This document shows positions 38,942 through 48,950 of a DNA stretch of 64,000 nucleotides, piece after piece. The position numbers and the translations under genes are program-made. The notes beneath the pieces are model-generated. The model was given only the letters and a program-made list of their open reading frames with translations. It made no database searches and was not told the DNA's origin. Location of the stretch: the NCBI RefSeq assembly GCF_003130075.1, contig NZ_NRCW01000002.1, positions 124,001-188,000 on the forward strand. Reading direction: 5' to 3'. This DNA is from Aggregatibacter segnis. Its GTDB lineage: Bacteria > Pseudomonadota > Gammaproteobacteria > Enterobacterales > Pasteurellaceae. Position 1 is the first letter of the stretch; every line of letters starts with the position of its first letter.

Positions 38942-40264
38942 TTAATATTTATCAATGATATGCGCTTGAACTTCTGCGCCGTAATCGTTAATTTCCGTCC
39001 AATGCGGATAGATACCAGCCAAGTCATCGCCTGCAATACCTAAACGCACAGCCTGATCCACGATAATTCGCGCTACATCAAAATGTTGTGTCAAAGGATA
39101 ATTTTCTAATTGTTGCTTCAACACTAAACTTAAATTAATCGGACGATTTTCTTCGCGGTAATCAATTAATAAGCCTTGCATGTGTTCGACGATTTTTTCG
39201 CGAATATCGGCTAAAGACTCAAATTGTAATTCTTCCGGCAGTTCGCCCAAGGCATCTTCTTCACGTAGTGCTAATTCTTCATCGCGTAAATCCACTAAAC
39301 GCTCTGCTTGTGCTGTCCATAAGAACCAAGGGTTGTCGAAATAATGGTGAATAGAATTGCGTAAACGTTGGGAAAAGACACGGTTCTTATCCATATCAAT
39401 GGCGGTACGGATAAATTTATGCACGTGGCGGTCGTAGCCGATCCACAAATCGATAGCTTGTTGTCCCCAACTGATAATGCGGTCTAGCTTGGCTTGCAAA
39501 TCAATGATTAGTTGTTCGATAAAATACAATTCTTGGCGACCGATCACACAATCTTGAATGCGTAATAATTGTGCCTGTAATTTGTCACCGGCAGCATTTA
39601 AGGTGTCTTGGAGTTCCCGTAAATTGCCGGAGGTTTCATCTAATAATTGTTCACAGCTAGAAATTGCTGCTTGCCAATCTTTGGTTAACAAGGCGGCGAT
39701 ATCTTCTTTAATGCTTTGTTGATTTTCATCCATCACGCGTTGTGACAAATCAATGCTGTCAAAAATTTCTGCGACAGAATATTTCAACGGCGCAAACACA
39801 TTGCGACGCCAATAATGCTCATCGCCGTCTTCTTCAGCGGCATCAGAGGCACGTTGGATTTCATCAGCAACAATGGAAAGTTGAACGGAAAGACGTAAGG
39901 CTGAAAATTCACGTTGACGAATGTAATAATCGGATACACCAACACCCAACGGCGTTAAGCGATAAATCGCTAAACCTTCGGTAAATTCACTGCTAAAACG
40001 GTTAAGAAAACGTTGTTTAACCAGTTCATTAATAGCGTTATTCGCGCGAACGGCTATTGTTTCTTGAGATTGTTCAAAGGCGGTGGAAATGTGACGGAAA
40101 ATATCGACTAAGTCGGCTTCTAGCATTTCGCCGTCAAAACGTTCATTATTATAAATGGCAATCGCCAGTAAAAATGCCAAGCGTTCTGTCGGCAAATTTA
40201 AGGAAAACTCACGTTCTTTCGCCCAGGAGACCAGTTCGGGAATGGTTTGTGATGTGTCAAGCAT
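38942..40264 (-). CDS. mukF: Kleisin subunit MukF
   Basis: Kleisin that bridges MukB heads and dimerises through its N-terminal winged helix; 440 residues. The N-terminus [20 protein letters not shown], the central [18 protein letters not shown] and [20 protein letters not shown], and the end [11 protein letters not shown] fit the family. The ATG at 40264 matches relatives; the frame extends four codons to a GTG that I consider not used. First of mukF-mukE-mukB; 89 bases with one uptake signal separate it from mukE. The usual upstream smtA is absent; pbpG lies there instead. Confidence 0.96.
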   Translation of the reverse strand: MLDTSQTIPELVSWAKEREFSLNLPTERLAFLLAIAIYNNERFDGEMLEADLVDIFRHISTAFEQSQETIAVRANNAINELVKQRFLNRFSSEFTEGLAIYRLTPLGVGVSDYYIRQREFSALRLSVQLSIVADEIQRASDAAEEDGDEHYWRRNVFAPLKYSVAEIFDSIDLSQRVMDENQQSIKEDIAALLTKDWQAAISSCEQLLDETSGNLRELQDTLNAAGDKLQAQLLRIQDCVIGRQELYFIEQLIIDLQAKLDRIISWGQQAIDLWIGYDRHVHKFIRTAIDMDKNRVFSQRLRNSIHHYFDNPWFLWTAQAERLVDLRDEELALREEDALGELPEELQFESLADIREKIVEHMQGLLIDYREENRPINLSLVLKQQLENYPLTQHFDVARIIVDQAVRLGIAGDDLAGIYPHWTEINDYGAEVQAHIIDKY

Positions 40265-40398
40265 GAGGGTTCTCACAACAGGTTTATTTCAACAAAAAAT
40301 TGCGGGAATTATACAGGAATTTGCCTTTTCTAACAGCTTGAAAATGGAAAGTGCGGTCAAAAAAAACAATGGTTTTTCAGATAAAACTTATCTTTAGA

Positions 40399-41277
40399 TT
40401 AACCTGCCACTTTTTTGATTAATTCATTCATACCCTCTTCATCATAGCCTTCTTCATATTGCATATCCTCTACGAAATCTCTCAATACTTTGCTATTTAA
40501 CGCGGTACAACCGTATTTTTCCAATTTGCTTTTGGTAAAGCTGGAACGATACGCAGAGGAGATATTATTGAGGCTTATCACGCCGATGGTGGCTCGATTG
40601 CAAGGCTCTTTATTGACGAACACCAAATTGTATCCTGATTCGCGGATATAGCCGGTTTTATTGATAGCCGCACTAAACATTTCGTCACGCACGAGTTTAT
40701 TGGTGTTCTTCACAAAAATATTGCGCTTTCCTGTTTGGATATAGGTGGAAGAGATATTAGAAAGACGTTTAATTTCCGCGTTATTTAAAGAATATTTAGC
40801 TAGCTTCACCAAATCCATCACGCTGGACACATTACTGTTAGATAAACCTGAACTGTCGCTAAAATGAGTTGAGGTCATACCAAGCGCTCTCGCCTTATCA
40901 TTCATTTTTTTGATGAATTGTTGACGGCTCATACCGGCTGAACGGGACAAAGCATGTGCAGCATAATTATCAGAATGCACCAACATCGCTTTCAATAATT
41001 CGTTGCAAGAGATAGGGGTATATCTGGGTAATTTCGTGCTTGTGCCTTTGATGTGGTCCGCATCTTCAGCGGTAATTGAGGCTGTACAACGGGCATTTTT
41101 GTTATGTTCTAAAAACACATTTGCCGTCATTAATTTTGTCACAGAAGCAATGGGACGTACGCTATGAGGTGAGCTACTTTCCAATATTTTATTGTGGGTA
41201 AAGTCATACACAACATAAGATTGCGCAACGGCAACCGTTGGTAGTAAAAATAATAAAGGCAAGGTTTTTGATAACAT
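40399..41277 (-). CDS. pbpG: D-alanyl-D-alanine endopeptidase (PBP7)
   Basis: Periplasmic S11-type penicillin-binding protein that cuts peptidoglycan crosslinks. The signal peptide (MLSKTLPLLFLLPTVAVA) is followed by the three active-site motifs: SVTK near residue 45, SDN near 102, and KTG in AAINKTGYIRESG. The C-terminal half carries PBP7-like extension rather than the PBP5 beta-rich domain. I chose the ATG at 41277 because a likely promoter (-10 TAGAAT) overlaps the upstream GTG. A bidirectional terminator lies upstream at 41342-41371. Confidence 0.93.
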   Translation of the reverse strand: MLSKTLPLLFLLPTVAVAQSYVVYDFTHNKILESSSPHSVRPIASVTKLMTANVFLEHNKNARCTASITAEDADHIKGTSTKLPRYTPISCNELLKAMLVHSDNYAAHALSRSAGMSRQQFIKKMNDKARALGMTSTHFSDSSGLSNSNVSSVMDLVKLAKYSLNNAEIKRLSNISSTYIQTGKRNIFVKNTNKLVRDEMFSAAINKTGYIRESGYNLVFVNKEPCNRATIGVISLNNISSAYRSSFTKSKLEKYGCTALNSKVLRDFVEDMQYEEGYDEEGMNELIKKVAG

Positions 41278-41341
41278 AGGATGATTCAAAGAAGTAAGCG
41301 ACAGCACTATTCTAGCAGTTTTTCAAAATCAGATTAAATAA

Positions 41342-41371
41342 AAAAACCACCCTCAACAGAAGGTGGTTTTT
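41342..41371. terminator. Bidirectional terminator between lipoprotein gene and pbpG
   Basis: AAAAACCACC / GGTGGTTTTT with a 10-base loop, 55 bases after the stop of the lipoprotein gene. Confidence 0.8.
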
Positions 41372-41426
41372 GTTTTTATATATTCGTTATTTGAATTACC
41401 AAGCCTTAGATAAATAAGTCAGAATA

Positions 41427-42008
41427 TTATTTTGCTTCTTGTGCTGACTCTGCTACCGGTGCAGGATTAAATTTTTGTTCTAATTTGACACTTTGTTTTT
41501 GTAACTCGGCCATCGCATTTCTTAATGCTTCAGCTTTTTCAGCATAAGCTTTTTGTTGTTCTGGTGTTTGTGTCGGGTTAGTGAAACTCATATTAGCCTG
41601 ATCAACCAATAAACCACTCGCCAAGCTTAATACATTTTTTGTTTGCTCTTTGATAGATTTAATTGATTCGGCTTTTACATCTAATGCATCTAAGCTTGTA
41701 ATTGTATCTTTTACTGATTGATTAAATGTTTCAATCGCTTCTTTCACTTTTTTCTCATCTTGAGCTTGAACTGCAGCCACCAAATCTTGTTGGAATTTTT
41801 GTTGTGATTGTAACTGTGTTTGTTCTTGCGCCTTGTTCCAATCAACTAATTTTTGATAATCACCTTTTTCATCTACTTTTACTTCTGATACAGCTTGTAT
41901 TTGCGCTGCTTCCGCTTTCGTTTCTGGTGCTTTATCAGCCGGTTTATCACAAGCTGTTAAGAAAAGAGCCAATAATGCGGTAGCGCTAATTTTTGTAAAT
42001 TTGTTCAT
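41427..42008 (-). CDS. Helical lipoprotein, unknown function
   Basis: A 193-residue lipoprotein. The signal peptide ends in the lipobox LTAC near residue 20. The mature part is rich in K, Q, A and E and predicted as long helices (QEQTQLQSQQKFQQDLVAAV; KSIKEQTKNVLSLASGLL), with a proline- and alanine-rich end. No catalytic motif is visible. It has its own terminator upstream and downstream, so it is probably a single-gene unit. Likely surface or periplasmic in the Pasteurellaceae; I do not recognise a named family. Confidence 0.85.
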   Translation of the reverse strand: MNKFTKISATALLALFLTACDKPADKAPETKAEAAQIQAVSEVKVDEKGDYQKLVDWNKAQEQTQLQSQQKFQQDLVAAVQAQDEKKVKEAIETFNQSVKDTITSLDALDVKAESIKSIKEQTKNVLSLASGLLVDQANMSFTNPTQTPEQQKAYAEKAEALRNAMAELQKQSVKLEQKFNPAPVAESAQEAK

Positions 42009-42108
42009 AAAAAATCCTTATTAATTGTTGATGAAAATTACTCTATTACGAGCAAAAGACGGGGCATTAGACATAGCATGTAATGATTCGTTCAATCTTT
42101 TTAAATAT

Positions 42109-42139
42109 AAAAAAACTCCGAGAATTTCGGAGTTTTTTT
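42109..42139 (-). terminator. rplY terminator
   Basis: ACTCCGA / TCGGAGT extended by A/T pairs, directly after the rplY stop on the minus strand. Confidence 0.8.
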
Positions 42140-42144
42140 CATGA

Positions 42145-42432
42145 TTAAACGCGTTTGAAGTCAACGTGAACCAATTTTGGTTTGAACGGATGACGTTGCA
42201 TTGCTTGTGCTTTTACTGCAACTTCTTTACCATCGATAACTAAAGTAATCACATCTGAATAGAATGAATCGTGTGCTTGAGCGTTGTTAACTTCATCATG
42301 ATTTAAGATGATAGAAACCGGCGCTTCGCTACCACCGTAAACGATAGCAGGAATTTGACCGTTATGACGCAGGCGGCGGCTCGCACCCTTACCTTGCGCT
42401 GTACGAACTTCAGCGTTAAATTTAAATGCCAT
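42145..42432 (-). CDS. rplY: Ribosomal protein bL25
   Basis: Short-form 5S rRNA-binding protein of the large subunit, 95 residues. The start [20 protein letters not shown] and the core [13 protein letters not shown] are typical; the end [15 protein letters not shown] matches single-domain L25 rather than the longer CTC form. It is a one-gene unit with its own terminator, divergent from the DedA gene across 215 bases. Confidence 0.98.
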   Translation of the reverse strand: MAFKFNAEVRTAQGKGASRRLRHNGQIPAIVYGGSEAPVSIILNHDEVNNAQAHDSFYSDVITLVIDGKEVAVKAQAMQRHPFKPKLVHVDFKRV

Positions 42433-42647
42433 TGTTATGTTCTCTTTTTGTAAAGATTAAAATTAAAAAATCGCAGGCGACCCAGCGATTTCCACAAAAT
42501 TTGCTCAAAGCTTGAACTTTGAGGTGGTGCATTATAATGAATTCATGACGCTAAAGCAAACGAAAATCTTGTTAATTTTCCTAGGTATTACGCTAAGAAA
42601 CGGGCTACAATAGGGCGTTATTTTTTTATTGAGTTGAAGAGTATTCG

Positions 42648-43256
42648 ATGGAATTTTTAATTAGTTTTTTTAGTGATTACGGTTATTTTGCCGTTCTGTT
42701 TGTTTTGATTATTTGTGGCTTTGGGGTGCCGATTCCCGAAGACATTACCTTGGTTTCTGGTGGCGTTATTTCCGGTTTAGGTTATACCAACGTACATATT
42801 ATGTTGGTTGTGAGTTTATTCGGCGTCCTCTTAGGTGATAGCACCATGTATTGGCTGGGACGCATTTATGGTACAAAAATTTTACGCTTTCGCCCTATTC
42901 GACGTTTTTTAACCTTAGATCGTTTGCGTATGGTTCGGAGCAAATTTGAACAATATGGCAATCGTGTTTTATTTGTCGCCCGTTTCTTACCGGGACTACG
43001 GGCACCGATTTATATGGTTGCCGGCATTACCCGTCGAGTCAGTTTCATTCGCTTTCTTTTGTTGGATTTTTTCGCTGCCATTATTTCTGTCCCAATTTGG
43101 GTTTATCTAGGTGATTTTGGAGCAAGTAACTTAGGTTGGCTACATGAACAAATCAAAAAAGGACAGTCCATTATTTATATTTTAATTGCGCTTTTAGCAA
43201 TCTATCTGGTCTGGAAATGGCGTAAAGGACGTAAAAATACTAGCAAAAAAGCATAA
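42648..43256 (+). CDS. DedA/VTT-family membrane protein
   Basis: A 202-residue multi-pass inner membrane protein of the DedA (VTT) family. The first half holds the acidic re-entrant motif with GVPIPEDITLVSGG. The conserved FVARFLPGLRAPIYMVAG contains the essential arginines of the family. DedA proteins act in lipid scrambling and envelope homeostasis, including undecaprenyl phosphate recycling in some members; the exact lipid here is unknown. A promoter-like TACAAT lies about 40 bases upstream. It ends near an uptake signal and a bidirectional terminator. Confidence 0.92.
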   Translation: MEFLISFFSDYGYFAVLFVLIICGFGVPIPEDITLVSGGVISGLGYTNVHIMLVVSLFGVLLGDSTMYWLGRIYGTKILRFRPIRRFLTLDRLRMVRSKFEQYGNRVLFVARFLPGLRAPIYMVAGITRRVSFIRFLLLDFFAAIISVPIWVYLGDFGASNLGWLHEQIKKGQSIIYILIALLAIYLVWKWRKGRKNTSKKA

Positions 43257-43310
43257 AAGTGCGGTCAAAAAATCAAAACGTTTTTCCAGTTACTTTAACC
43301 TCATAAAACA

Positions 43311-43345
43311 AAACCCCATTCAGCGTTGAATGGGGTTTCTTTTTA
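43311..43345. terminator. Terminator between dedA and glgP
   Basis: AAACCCCATTC / GAATGGGGTTT, 6-base loop, then CTTTTT. It serves convergent genes. Confidence 0.85.
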
Positions 43346-43353
43346 TCAAGAAA

Positions 43354-45819
43354 TTATTTCTCGAGATTTAATGGCTCAATGTGCCAAATATTTTCTGCGT
43401 ATTCCTTAATGGTACGGTCAGAAGAGAAATAACCCATGTTGACAATATTTTGAATCGTGCTATCAATCCATGCATCACGGTTTTTATATTTTTCATCCAC
43501 CAATTTTTGTGCGTCCACATAGCTGCGGAAATCAGCAAACGCTTGGTAGAAATCGTGATATTGTAAGCCTTGTAACAATTGTTGATAACGGTTCGGGTCG
43601 TTTTCAGAGAAACGGCCGTTAATGATTTGATCAACAACATTTCTTAGCTCGGCATCTTCTTGATAGAAATTAAATGGACAGTAGCCGTCGCGACGTAACT
43701 TCTCTACTTGTTCTACGGTGTTACCGAAAATAAAGATGTGGTCTTTGCCGACATTTTCCAAAATTTCTACATTTGCACCATCCAATGTTCCTAATGTTAA
43801 GGCACCATTTAATGCAAATTTCATGTTACTGGTACCGGAAGCTTCTGTACCAGCTAAAGAAATTTGTTCAGAAATATCTGCAGCAGGAATAATCAATTGA
43901 GCCAAACTGACGCTGTAGTTCGGGATAAAGACCACTTTTAAGCGGCCACCCAAACGGGCATCGTTATTAATCACATTCGCTACATCATTAATTAAATGGA
44001 TGGTTTGTTTCGCTGCGTAATACGCCGATGCCGCTTTACCGGCTAAGATAAACACGCGAGGTTGCCAATCTTTTTCCGGATGCTCTAACATCGCGTTGTA
44101 ACGGGCAATAATATGCAATACGTTCAGAATTTGACGTTTATATTCGTGAATACGTTTTACTTGAACGTCAAATAACGCATGGGGATCCAAATCAATGTTT
44201 AACGTTTTCTTCACATAATTTGTCAATTTCACTTTATTCGCAAATTTAATATCGGAAATGGCATGTTTGAAATCCGCTTCATGGGCATATTGTTTTAATT
44301 TTTCGATTTGACTTAAATCACAACGCCAATCAGAACCGATATATTTATCAAATAATGAAGCTAATTGTGGGTTTGCCACAGCAAGCCAACGGCGTGGCGT
44401 AATACCGTTAGTCACATTAGTGAAACGTTCCGGATAAATACGCGCGAAATCCGCGAAAGTGGATGACACCATTAAGTCGGAATGAATTGCCGCAACACCG
44501 TTGACTTTGTGCGAACCAACCACGGATAACCACCCCATGCGAACTTTACGTTGATGCCCTTCTTCCACCAAAGAAACGCGACGAATGAAGTCTAAATCCG
44601 TGGTGATGTAGGTTTTTACGTATTCCAAGAAATGATCGTTAATTTCAAAAATCATTTGTAAATGACGAGGCAAGATTTTCGCCATCATTTCTACCGGCCA
44701 GGTTTCTAACGCTTCAGACATCAAGGTATGGCAAGTATAGGAGAAGATACGACGGGTCATATCCCACGCTTTTTGCCATGCAAAGCCTTCTTCATCAATT
44801 AAAATGCGCATTAATTCAGGAATCGCTAATGCCGGGTGAGTGTCATTTAAATGAATCGCCACTTTATCCGCTAAATTTTCAATACTGTTATGTGTGCGTT
44901 TATGACGACGGATAATGTCTTGTAATGAAGCGGAAACCAAGAAGTATTCTTGACGTAAGCGCAATTCACGACCATTCCAAGTAGAATCATCCGGATAAAG
45001 CACACGAGAAAGATTTTTAATAGAGGCGCGGCTTTCCACGGCAGCAATGTGTTGACCGCGGTTAAAGTCTTCCAAATTGAATAGTTCACCCGCATGAGCT
45101 GACCACAAACGTAATGTGGCCGCAGAATCATTTTTGTAGCCTGGGATCACTTGGTCATAAGCAAGTGCGGTCACTTCTTCGCCTTTATTCCAGATACATT
45201 TTTTACCTTCAAAATGAATATTACCGCCGAAAGAAACGGTAAAACGTTTAGACGGACGAATAAATTCCCAAGGCGCACCTTTTTCTAACCAGGCATCCGG
45301 GCGTTCAACTTGTTGGCCATCTTCAATTTTTTGACGGAACATACCGTATTCATAACGAATACCATACCCCATGCCCGGTAAGCCTAAGGTCGCAATAGAA
45401 TCCATGAAACAGGCAGCCAAACGACCTAAACCACCGTTACCTAAACCCGGATCCACTTCTTTTTCAATTATTTCTTCTAAATCAACGTTTAATTCGGAAA
45501 GCGCATCTTTGGCAAGATCGTATAATCCTTCCGCGATCATCGCATTAGATAAGGTACGGCCAATGAGAAATTCCATTGATAAATAATAAACACGGCGGGA
45601 ATCTTTTGCTCTGGCTTCGCGTGCAGTGGTGATCCACCCTTCGGTGACGAAATCACGCACAGCATATAATGTGGCATTCAACCAATCTCGTTGACTCGCT
45701 TCTTTCGGTGAGCGGCCAATTAAAAAAATCAGTTTATAGACAATTGTCTTTTTCAATGAATCGACGTTGACTTCAGGTCGATCGTATAGGAATGGAGAAT
45801 CAAAATTATCCATTATCAT
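43354..45819 (-). CDS. glgP: Glycogen phosphorylase
   Basis: Cytoplasmic PLP enzyme that releases glucose-1-phosphate from glycogen ends; 821 residues. Hallmarks are [13 protein letters not shown] near residue 75, [31 protein letters not shown], and the PLP lysine region [17 protein letters not shown]. It is the last gene of the glycogen operon. GAGGA precedes the first ATG by 9 bases. 118 bases with a 15-bp hairpin separate it from glgA, so its level may differ from that of the biosynthetic genes. Confidence 0.98.
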   Translation of the reverse strand: MIMDNFDSPFLYDRPEVNVDSLKKTIVYKLIFLIGRSPKEASQRDWLNATLYAVRDFVTEGWITTAREARAKDSRRVYYLSMEFLIGRTLSNAMIAEGLYDLAKDALSELNVDLEEIIEKEVDPGLGNGGLGRLAACFMDSIATLGLPGMGYGIRYEYGMFRQKIEDGQQVERPDAWLEKGAPWEFIRPSKRFTVSFGGNIHFEGKKCIWNKGEEVTALAYDQVIPGYKNDSAATLRLWSAHAGELFNLEDFNRGQHIAAVESRASIKNLSRVLYPDDSTWNGRELRLRQEYFLVSASLQDIIRRHKRTHNSIENLADKVAIHLNDTHPALAIPELMRILIDEEGFAWQKAWDMTRRIFSYTCHTLMSEALETWPVEMMAKILPRHLQMIFEINDHFLEYVKTYITTDLDFIRRVSLVEEGHQRKVRMGWLSVVGSHKVNGVAAIHSDLMVSSTFADFARIYPERFTNVTNGITPRRWLAVANPQLASLFDKYIGSDWRCDLSQIEKLKQYAHEADFKHAISDIKFANKVKLTNYVKKTLNIDLDPHALFDVQVKRIHEYKRQILNVLHIIARYNAMLEHPEKDWQPRVFILAGKAASAYYAAKQTIHLINDVANVINNDARLGGRLKVVFIPNYSVSLAQLIIPAADISEQISLAGTEASGTSNMKFALNGALTLGTLDGANVEILENVGKDHIFIFGNTVEQVEKLRRDGYCPFNFYQEDAELRNVVDQIINGRFSENDPNRYQQLLQGLQYHDFYQAFADFRSYVDAQKLVDEKYKNRDAWIDSTIQNIVNMGYFSSDRTIKEYAENIWHIEPLNLEK

Positions 45820-45887
45820 AAAAAATAGTCCTCAGTTAATAAAAAAACGGGGGAATTTTAATCATTAAAAATAAAAAAACAATAACA

Positions 45888-45927
45888 ATCTTCTGCACAA
45901 AGCTTGTTTTTTCTTTGTGCAGAAGAT
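45888..45927 (-). terminator. 15-bp perfect hairpin between glgA and glgP
   Basis: Arms ATCTTCTGCACAAAG and CTTTGTGCAGAAGAT around 10 bases, followed on the minus strand by T-rich DNA. It could stop part of the transcripts or protect 3' ends inside the operon. Confidence 0.7.
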
Positions 45928-45937
45928 AACTGTTTCA

Positions 45938-47377
45938 TTAATTAGATAAAATTCTTTGATATAAATGTTGGTAATGGGTTGCAGAGATTTGCCAACTAAA
46001 ATCTTGTTCCATTGCAATGACTCGGACTGTTGCCCATAAACGTTGTTTTTTCCATAAAGCAAACGCCGATTGTAATGCCTGACGTAAACTATCAGCAGTA
46101 GCATCACTAAAGACAAACCCAGTTGCTGTTCGAGCTTGGATATTTTCCGCCGTGGTATTCACCACGGTATCAGCTAAGCCACCGGTTGCACGAACTAATG
46201 GCAACGTACCGTATTTTAATCCGTAAAGCTGTGTTAAACCGCAAGGTTCAAAACGGCTTGGCACTAAAATCACATCACCACCGGCAACCATTAAATGAGA
46301 TAATGCTTCATCATAGCCGATTTTAACGGCAATATTTTGCGGATAAGTTTCCGCTAATTGACGAATACCGGCTTCTAAGTGCGGTGCGCCAGAACCGAGA
46401 ATCGCCAACTGTCCTCCCTGTTTAACGATTTCATCGGCGCTTTCTAGCAATAAATCAACGCCTTTTTGTTCCGTTAAACGGGTTACCATGACAAACAATA
46501 ACGCCTCAGCTTGTTCCGGAAGGTTGAAATAAGCCTGTAAATCCGCTTTATTTTTCGCTTTACCGCCCATGTATTTCAACTTGTAACCATGTTGAATGTA
46601 CTGATCGTTCATCGGATGCCAAATTTTTTCGTCAACACCATTGAGAATACCGACCAAGCGCCCTTCATGATCAAGGGTTGAAAGTAAGCCTTGTAAGCCA
46701 TACGCAAATTCCGGTGTAGTAATTTCTTTCGCATAGGTTGGGCTAACGGCCGTCACCGCATCAGAATAATAGAGTCCGGCTTTTAAGTAAGAAATTTGCC
46801 CAAACAGCTCTACGCCATCCACATGAAACATGCTGTGCGGTAAACCGATTTCAAATAAATGGCGATAATCAAATTGACCTTGATACGCCAAATTGTGAAT
46901 CGTAAAAACGGATTTCGCGGGACGCCCTTTATTAAATAAATACGCCGCCGTTAACCCCGCGTGCCAGTCATGACCATGAACAACTTCGGCACGCCACCAA
47001 CTATCTAAACCAGTGGACAATTCAGCCCCAACCCACGCTAACAATGCGAAACGTTTGTAGTTATCACCGTAATCATTGTAATACGCATCATGGTAAGGGT
47101 TGCCTTCACGCGCATATAAGTGCGGTGCATCAATAAGATAAACGCCGACACCGTTATATTCGCCATAGCGCAAAACGATATGACCGGCAAAATTATCAAA
47201 TTCCGTCACCACGGAAGTGTGCGGAATGCCAGCCATAATCGCCGGATAAGCCGGCAACAAAATACGTGCATCAATGCCGATTTCTTTTTGTGCAAACGGC
47301 AAGGCGCCCATCACATCGGCTAATCCGCCGGTTTTGAGTAAAGGATATAACTCCGAGCAAACGTGTAATACTTTCAT
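45938..47377 (-). CDS. glgA: Glycogen synthase
   Basis: ADP-glucose-dependent GT5 glucosyltransferase, 479 residues. The N-terminal MKVLHVCSELYPLLKTGGLA contains the KTGGL substrate loop. Others are HGHDWHAGLTAAYLFNK, the KPVL-like VFTIHNLAYQGQF and the C-terminal VPSRFEPCGLTQLYGLKYG with the catalytic glutamate. It follows glgC after a 253-base gap full of palindromic repeats, an unusual break in an otherwise tight operon. Confidence 0.98.
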   Translation of the reverse strand: MKVLHVCSELYPLLKTGGLADVMGALPFAQKEIGIDARILLPAYPAIMAGIPHTSVVTEFDNFAGHIVLRYGEYNGVGVYLIDAPHLYAREGNPYHDAYYNDYGDNYKRFALLAWVGAELSTGLDSWWRAEVVHGHDWHAGLTAAYLFNKGRPAKSVFTIHNLAYQGQFDYRHLFEIGLPHSMFHVDGVELFGQISYLKAGLYYSDAVTAVSPTYAKEITTPEFAYGLQGLLSTLDHEGRLVGILNGVDEKIWHPMNDQYIQHGYKLKYMGGKAKNKADLQAYFNLPEQAEALLFVMVTRLTEQKGVDLLLESADEIVKQGGQLAILGSGAPHLEAGIRQLAETYPQNIAVKIGYDEALSHLMVAGGDVILVPSRFEPCGLTQLYGLKYGTLPLVRATGGLADTVVNTTAENIQARTATGFVFSDATADSLRQALQSAFALWKKQRLWATVRVIAMEQDFSWQISATHYQHLYQRILSN

Positions 47378-47413
47378 TTTATTTACCTAATATGACGCCA
47401 AAATGGCACCGAA

Positions 47414-47440
47414 GATGACGCGCGTTTTCTAACGCGTGCC
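47414..47440. repeat. Palindromic repeat GCGCGTTTTCTAACGCG, copy C
   Basis: GATGACGCGCGTTTTCTAAC followed by GCGTGCC. The same core occurs at 63187-63243 and 63503-63559 beside the toxin module. It forms a CGCGTT / AACGCG stem. Confidence 0.65.
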
Positions 47441-47460
47441 GTTATAAACAATTCTGTTAC

Positions 47461-47605
47461 AGGCACAAGCGAAGACGCTTGCGCCTGTATTTGCCTTCTT
47501 AAAGTGCGGTCACAAAATCCGAAGGATTTTGAACGTTGGCTTTGCCAACGGCTCCGAAGGAGCGAATAAATCACTTCCGTGATTTATGAGTAATAATTAA
47601 AACGT
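47461..47605. repeat. Cluster of short hairpins between glgC and glgA
   Basis: In order: ACAGGCACAAGCG / CGCTTGCGCCTGT (one mismatch), an uptake signal, GTTGGC / GCCAAC, GCTCC / GGAGC, and AAATCAC / GTGATTT. Such packed palindromes are typical of repeat-element insertion sites. They may affect mRNA stability between the two genes. Confidence 0.6.
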
Positions 47606-47630
47606 TTTGAAAACTGACCGCACTTTCACG

Positions 47631-48929
47631 TTAGTCTAAATGTTCTTCCGAAAACACTTCTTGCCCTTCTAATTTTTTCAGCATAGAAGGGGTCACTAAA
47701 ATGACTTTACCGGTAGAACTGATACGGAAGCGTTTACTATCCAATTCACGATCAACACCAATTTGCATACCGTCTGGAATGACGCAATGACGGTCGATAA
47801 TACAGTGTTTCAATACGCAATTTTTTCCAATAGTCACTTCCGGCAACACGACACTATGATCGATCACTGAGCCTTCATTAATTTTAATGCGATCAAATAA
47901 TACGGAATAACTGATTGACGCATCGGTAATCACACAACCTCCACCGATAAGGGAATTATCCACCGGCTTAACATTGGCATTTTTATAGAAGAATTTAGAC
48001 GGATAGGCTTGCACCGGGTTACCACGAATCGGCCAGGTTTGGTCATAAATATCTAATTGTGGATTTTCAGACACCAAGTCGATATTGGATTGCCAGAAAC
48101 TGTCCAAGGTGCCCACATCACGCCAATAAATATCACCTTCGGTATTGCGTCCCATACAAGAACGACTGAACGGATGGGCATATAAGGTGCCTTCTTCCAA
48201 ACATTTCGGCAATACGTCTTTACCGAAGTCGTGAGATGTGCAAGGGGTATTCACTTCGCGATCTAACATTTTGTATAAATAGTCTGCATCAAATACATAA
48301 ATCCCCATGGAAGCCAACGACGTATCCGGTTTGCCGACCATTGCCGGTGGATCTTTCGGTTTTTCCACGAAGGCTTTCACTTTCAGATTTTCATTGACTG
48401 CCATCACGCCAAATTCATGTGCTTCAGAACGTGGTACTTCGATACAGCCCACGGTACATTTTGCCCCACTGGTCACGTGGTCTAACAACATTTGGCTATA
48501 GTCTTGTTTATAAATGTGGTCACCGGCGAGAATTAAGACGTATTTCGGACGGTAGTGATCACGAATAATCGCCATATTTTGATACACCGCATCGGCCGTA
48601 CCACGATACCAAGTGGAGTCATCAATTTGTTGACGCGCCGGGAGCATATCAATGAATTCACCGCGCTCTTGTGGCAAGAAAGACCAACCTTTTTGTAAAT
48701 GACGTAATAAAGAGTGTGCGGCATATTGCGTTACCACACCAATGCGGTTTAAGCCGGAGTTAATGCAGTTGGACAAAGCGAAATCAATGATTCGACGGTT
48801 ACCACCAAAATAAAGTGCCGGTTTTGCACGTTTATCCGTTAATTCGTGCAGACGTGAACCGCGGCCACCGGCCAAAATAAGCACTAAGGTGCTTTTAACG
48901 AGATCGTGTTTATTTAGATCAGCTTTCAT
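47631..48929 (-). CDS. glgC: Glucose-1-phosphate adenylyltransferase
   Basis: ADP-glucose pyrophosphorylase, the committed step of glycogen synthesis; 432 residues. Seen are LILAGGRGSRLHELTDKRAK (nucleotide-binding loop), GTADAVYQNM, VLILAGDHIYKQDYSQML, FVEKPKDPP (glucose-1-phosphate site) and the C-terminal left-handed beta helix (VIDHSVVLPEVTIGKNC). GGAG precedes the ATG. It follows glgX by 21 bases. Confidence 0.98.
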   Translation of the reverse strand: MKADLNKHDLVKSTLVLILAGGRGSRLHELTDKRAKPALYFGGNRRIIDFALSNCINSGLNRIGVVTQYAAHSLLRHLQKGWSFLPQERGEFIDMLPARQQIDDSTWYRGTADAVYQNMAIIRDHYRPKYVLILAGDHIYKQDYSQMLLDHVTSGAKCTVGCIEVPRSEAHEFGVMAVNENLKVKAFVEKPKDPPAMVGKPDTSLASMGIYVFDADYLYKMLDREVNTPCTSHDFGKDVLPKCLEEGTLYAHPFSRSCMGRNTEGDIYWRDVGTLDSFWQSNIDLVSENPQLDIYDQTWPIRGNPVQAYPSKFFYKNANVKPVDNSLIGGGCVITDASISYSVLFDRIKINEGSVIDHSVVLPEVTIGKNCVLKHCIIDRHCVIPDGMQIGVDRELDSKRFRISSTGKVILVTPSMLKKLEGQEVFSEEHLD

Positions 48930-48950
48930 AGTGAACTCCGTTATATTGTT

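Noticed and set aside
47383-47574. 63-codon ORF between glgC and glgA
   Set aside because: Translation of repeats and an uptake signal; the ARVRKRAS stretch is due to the palindromic repeat.
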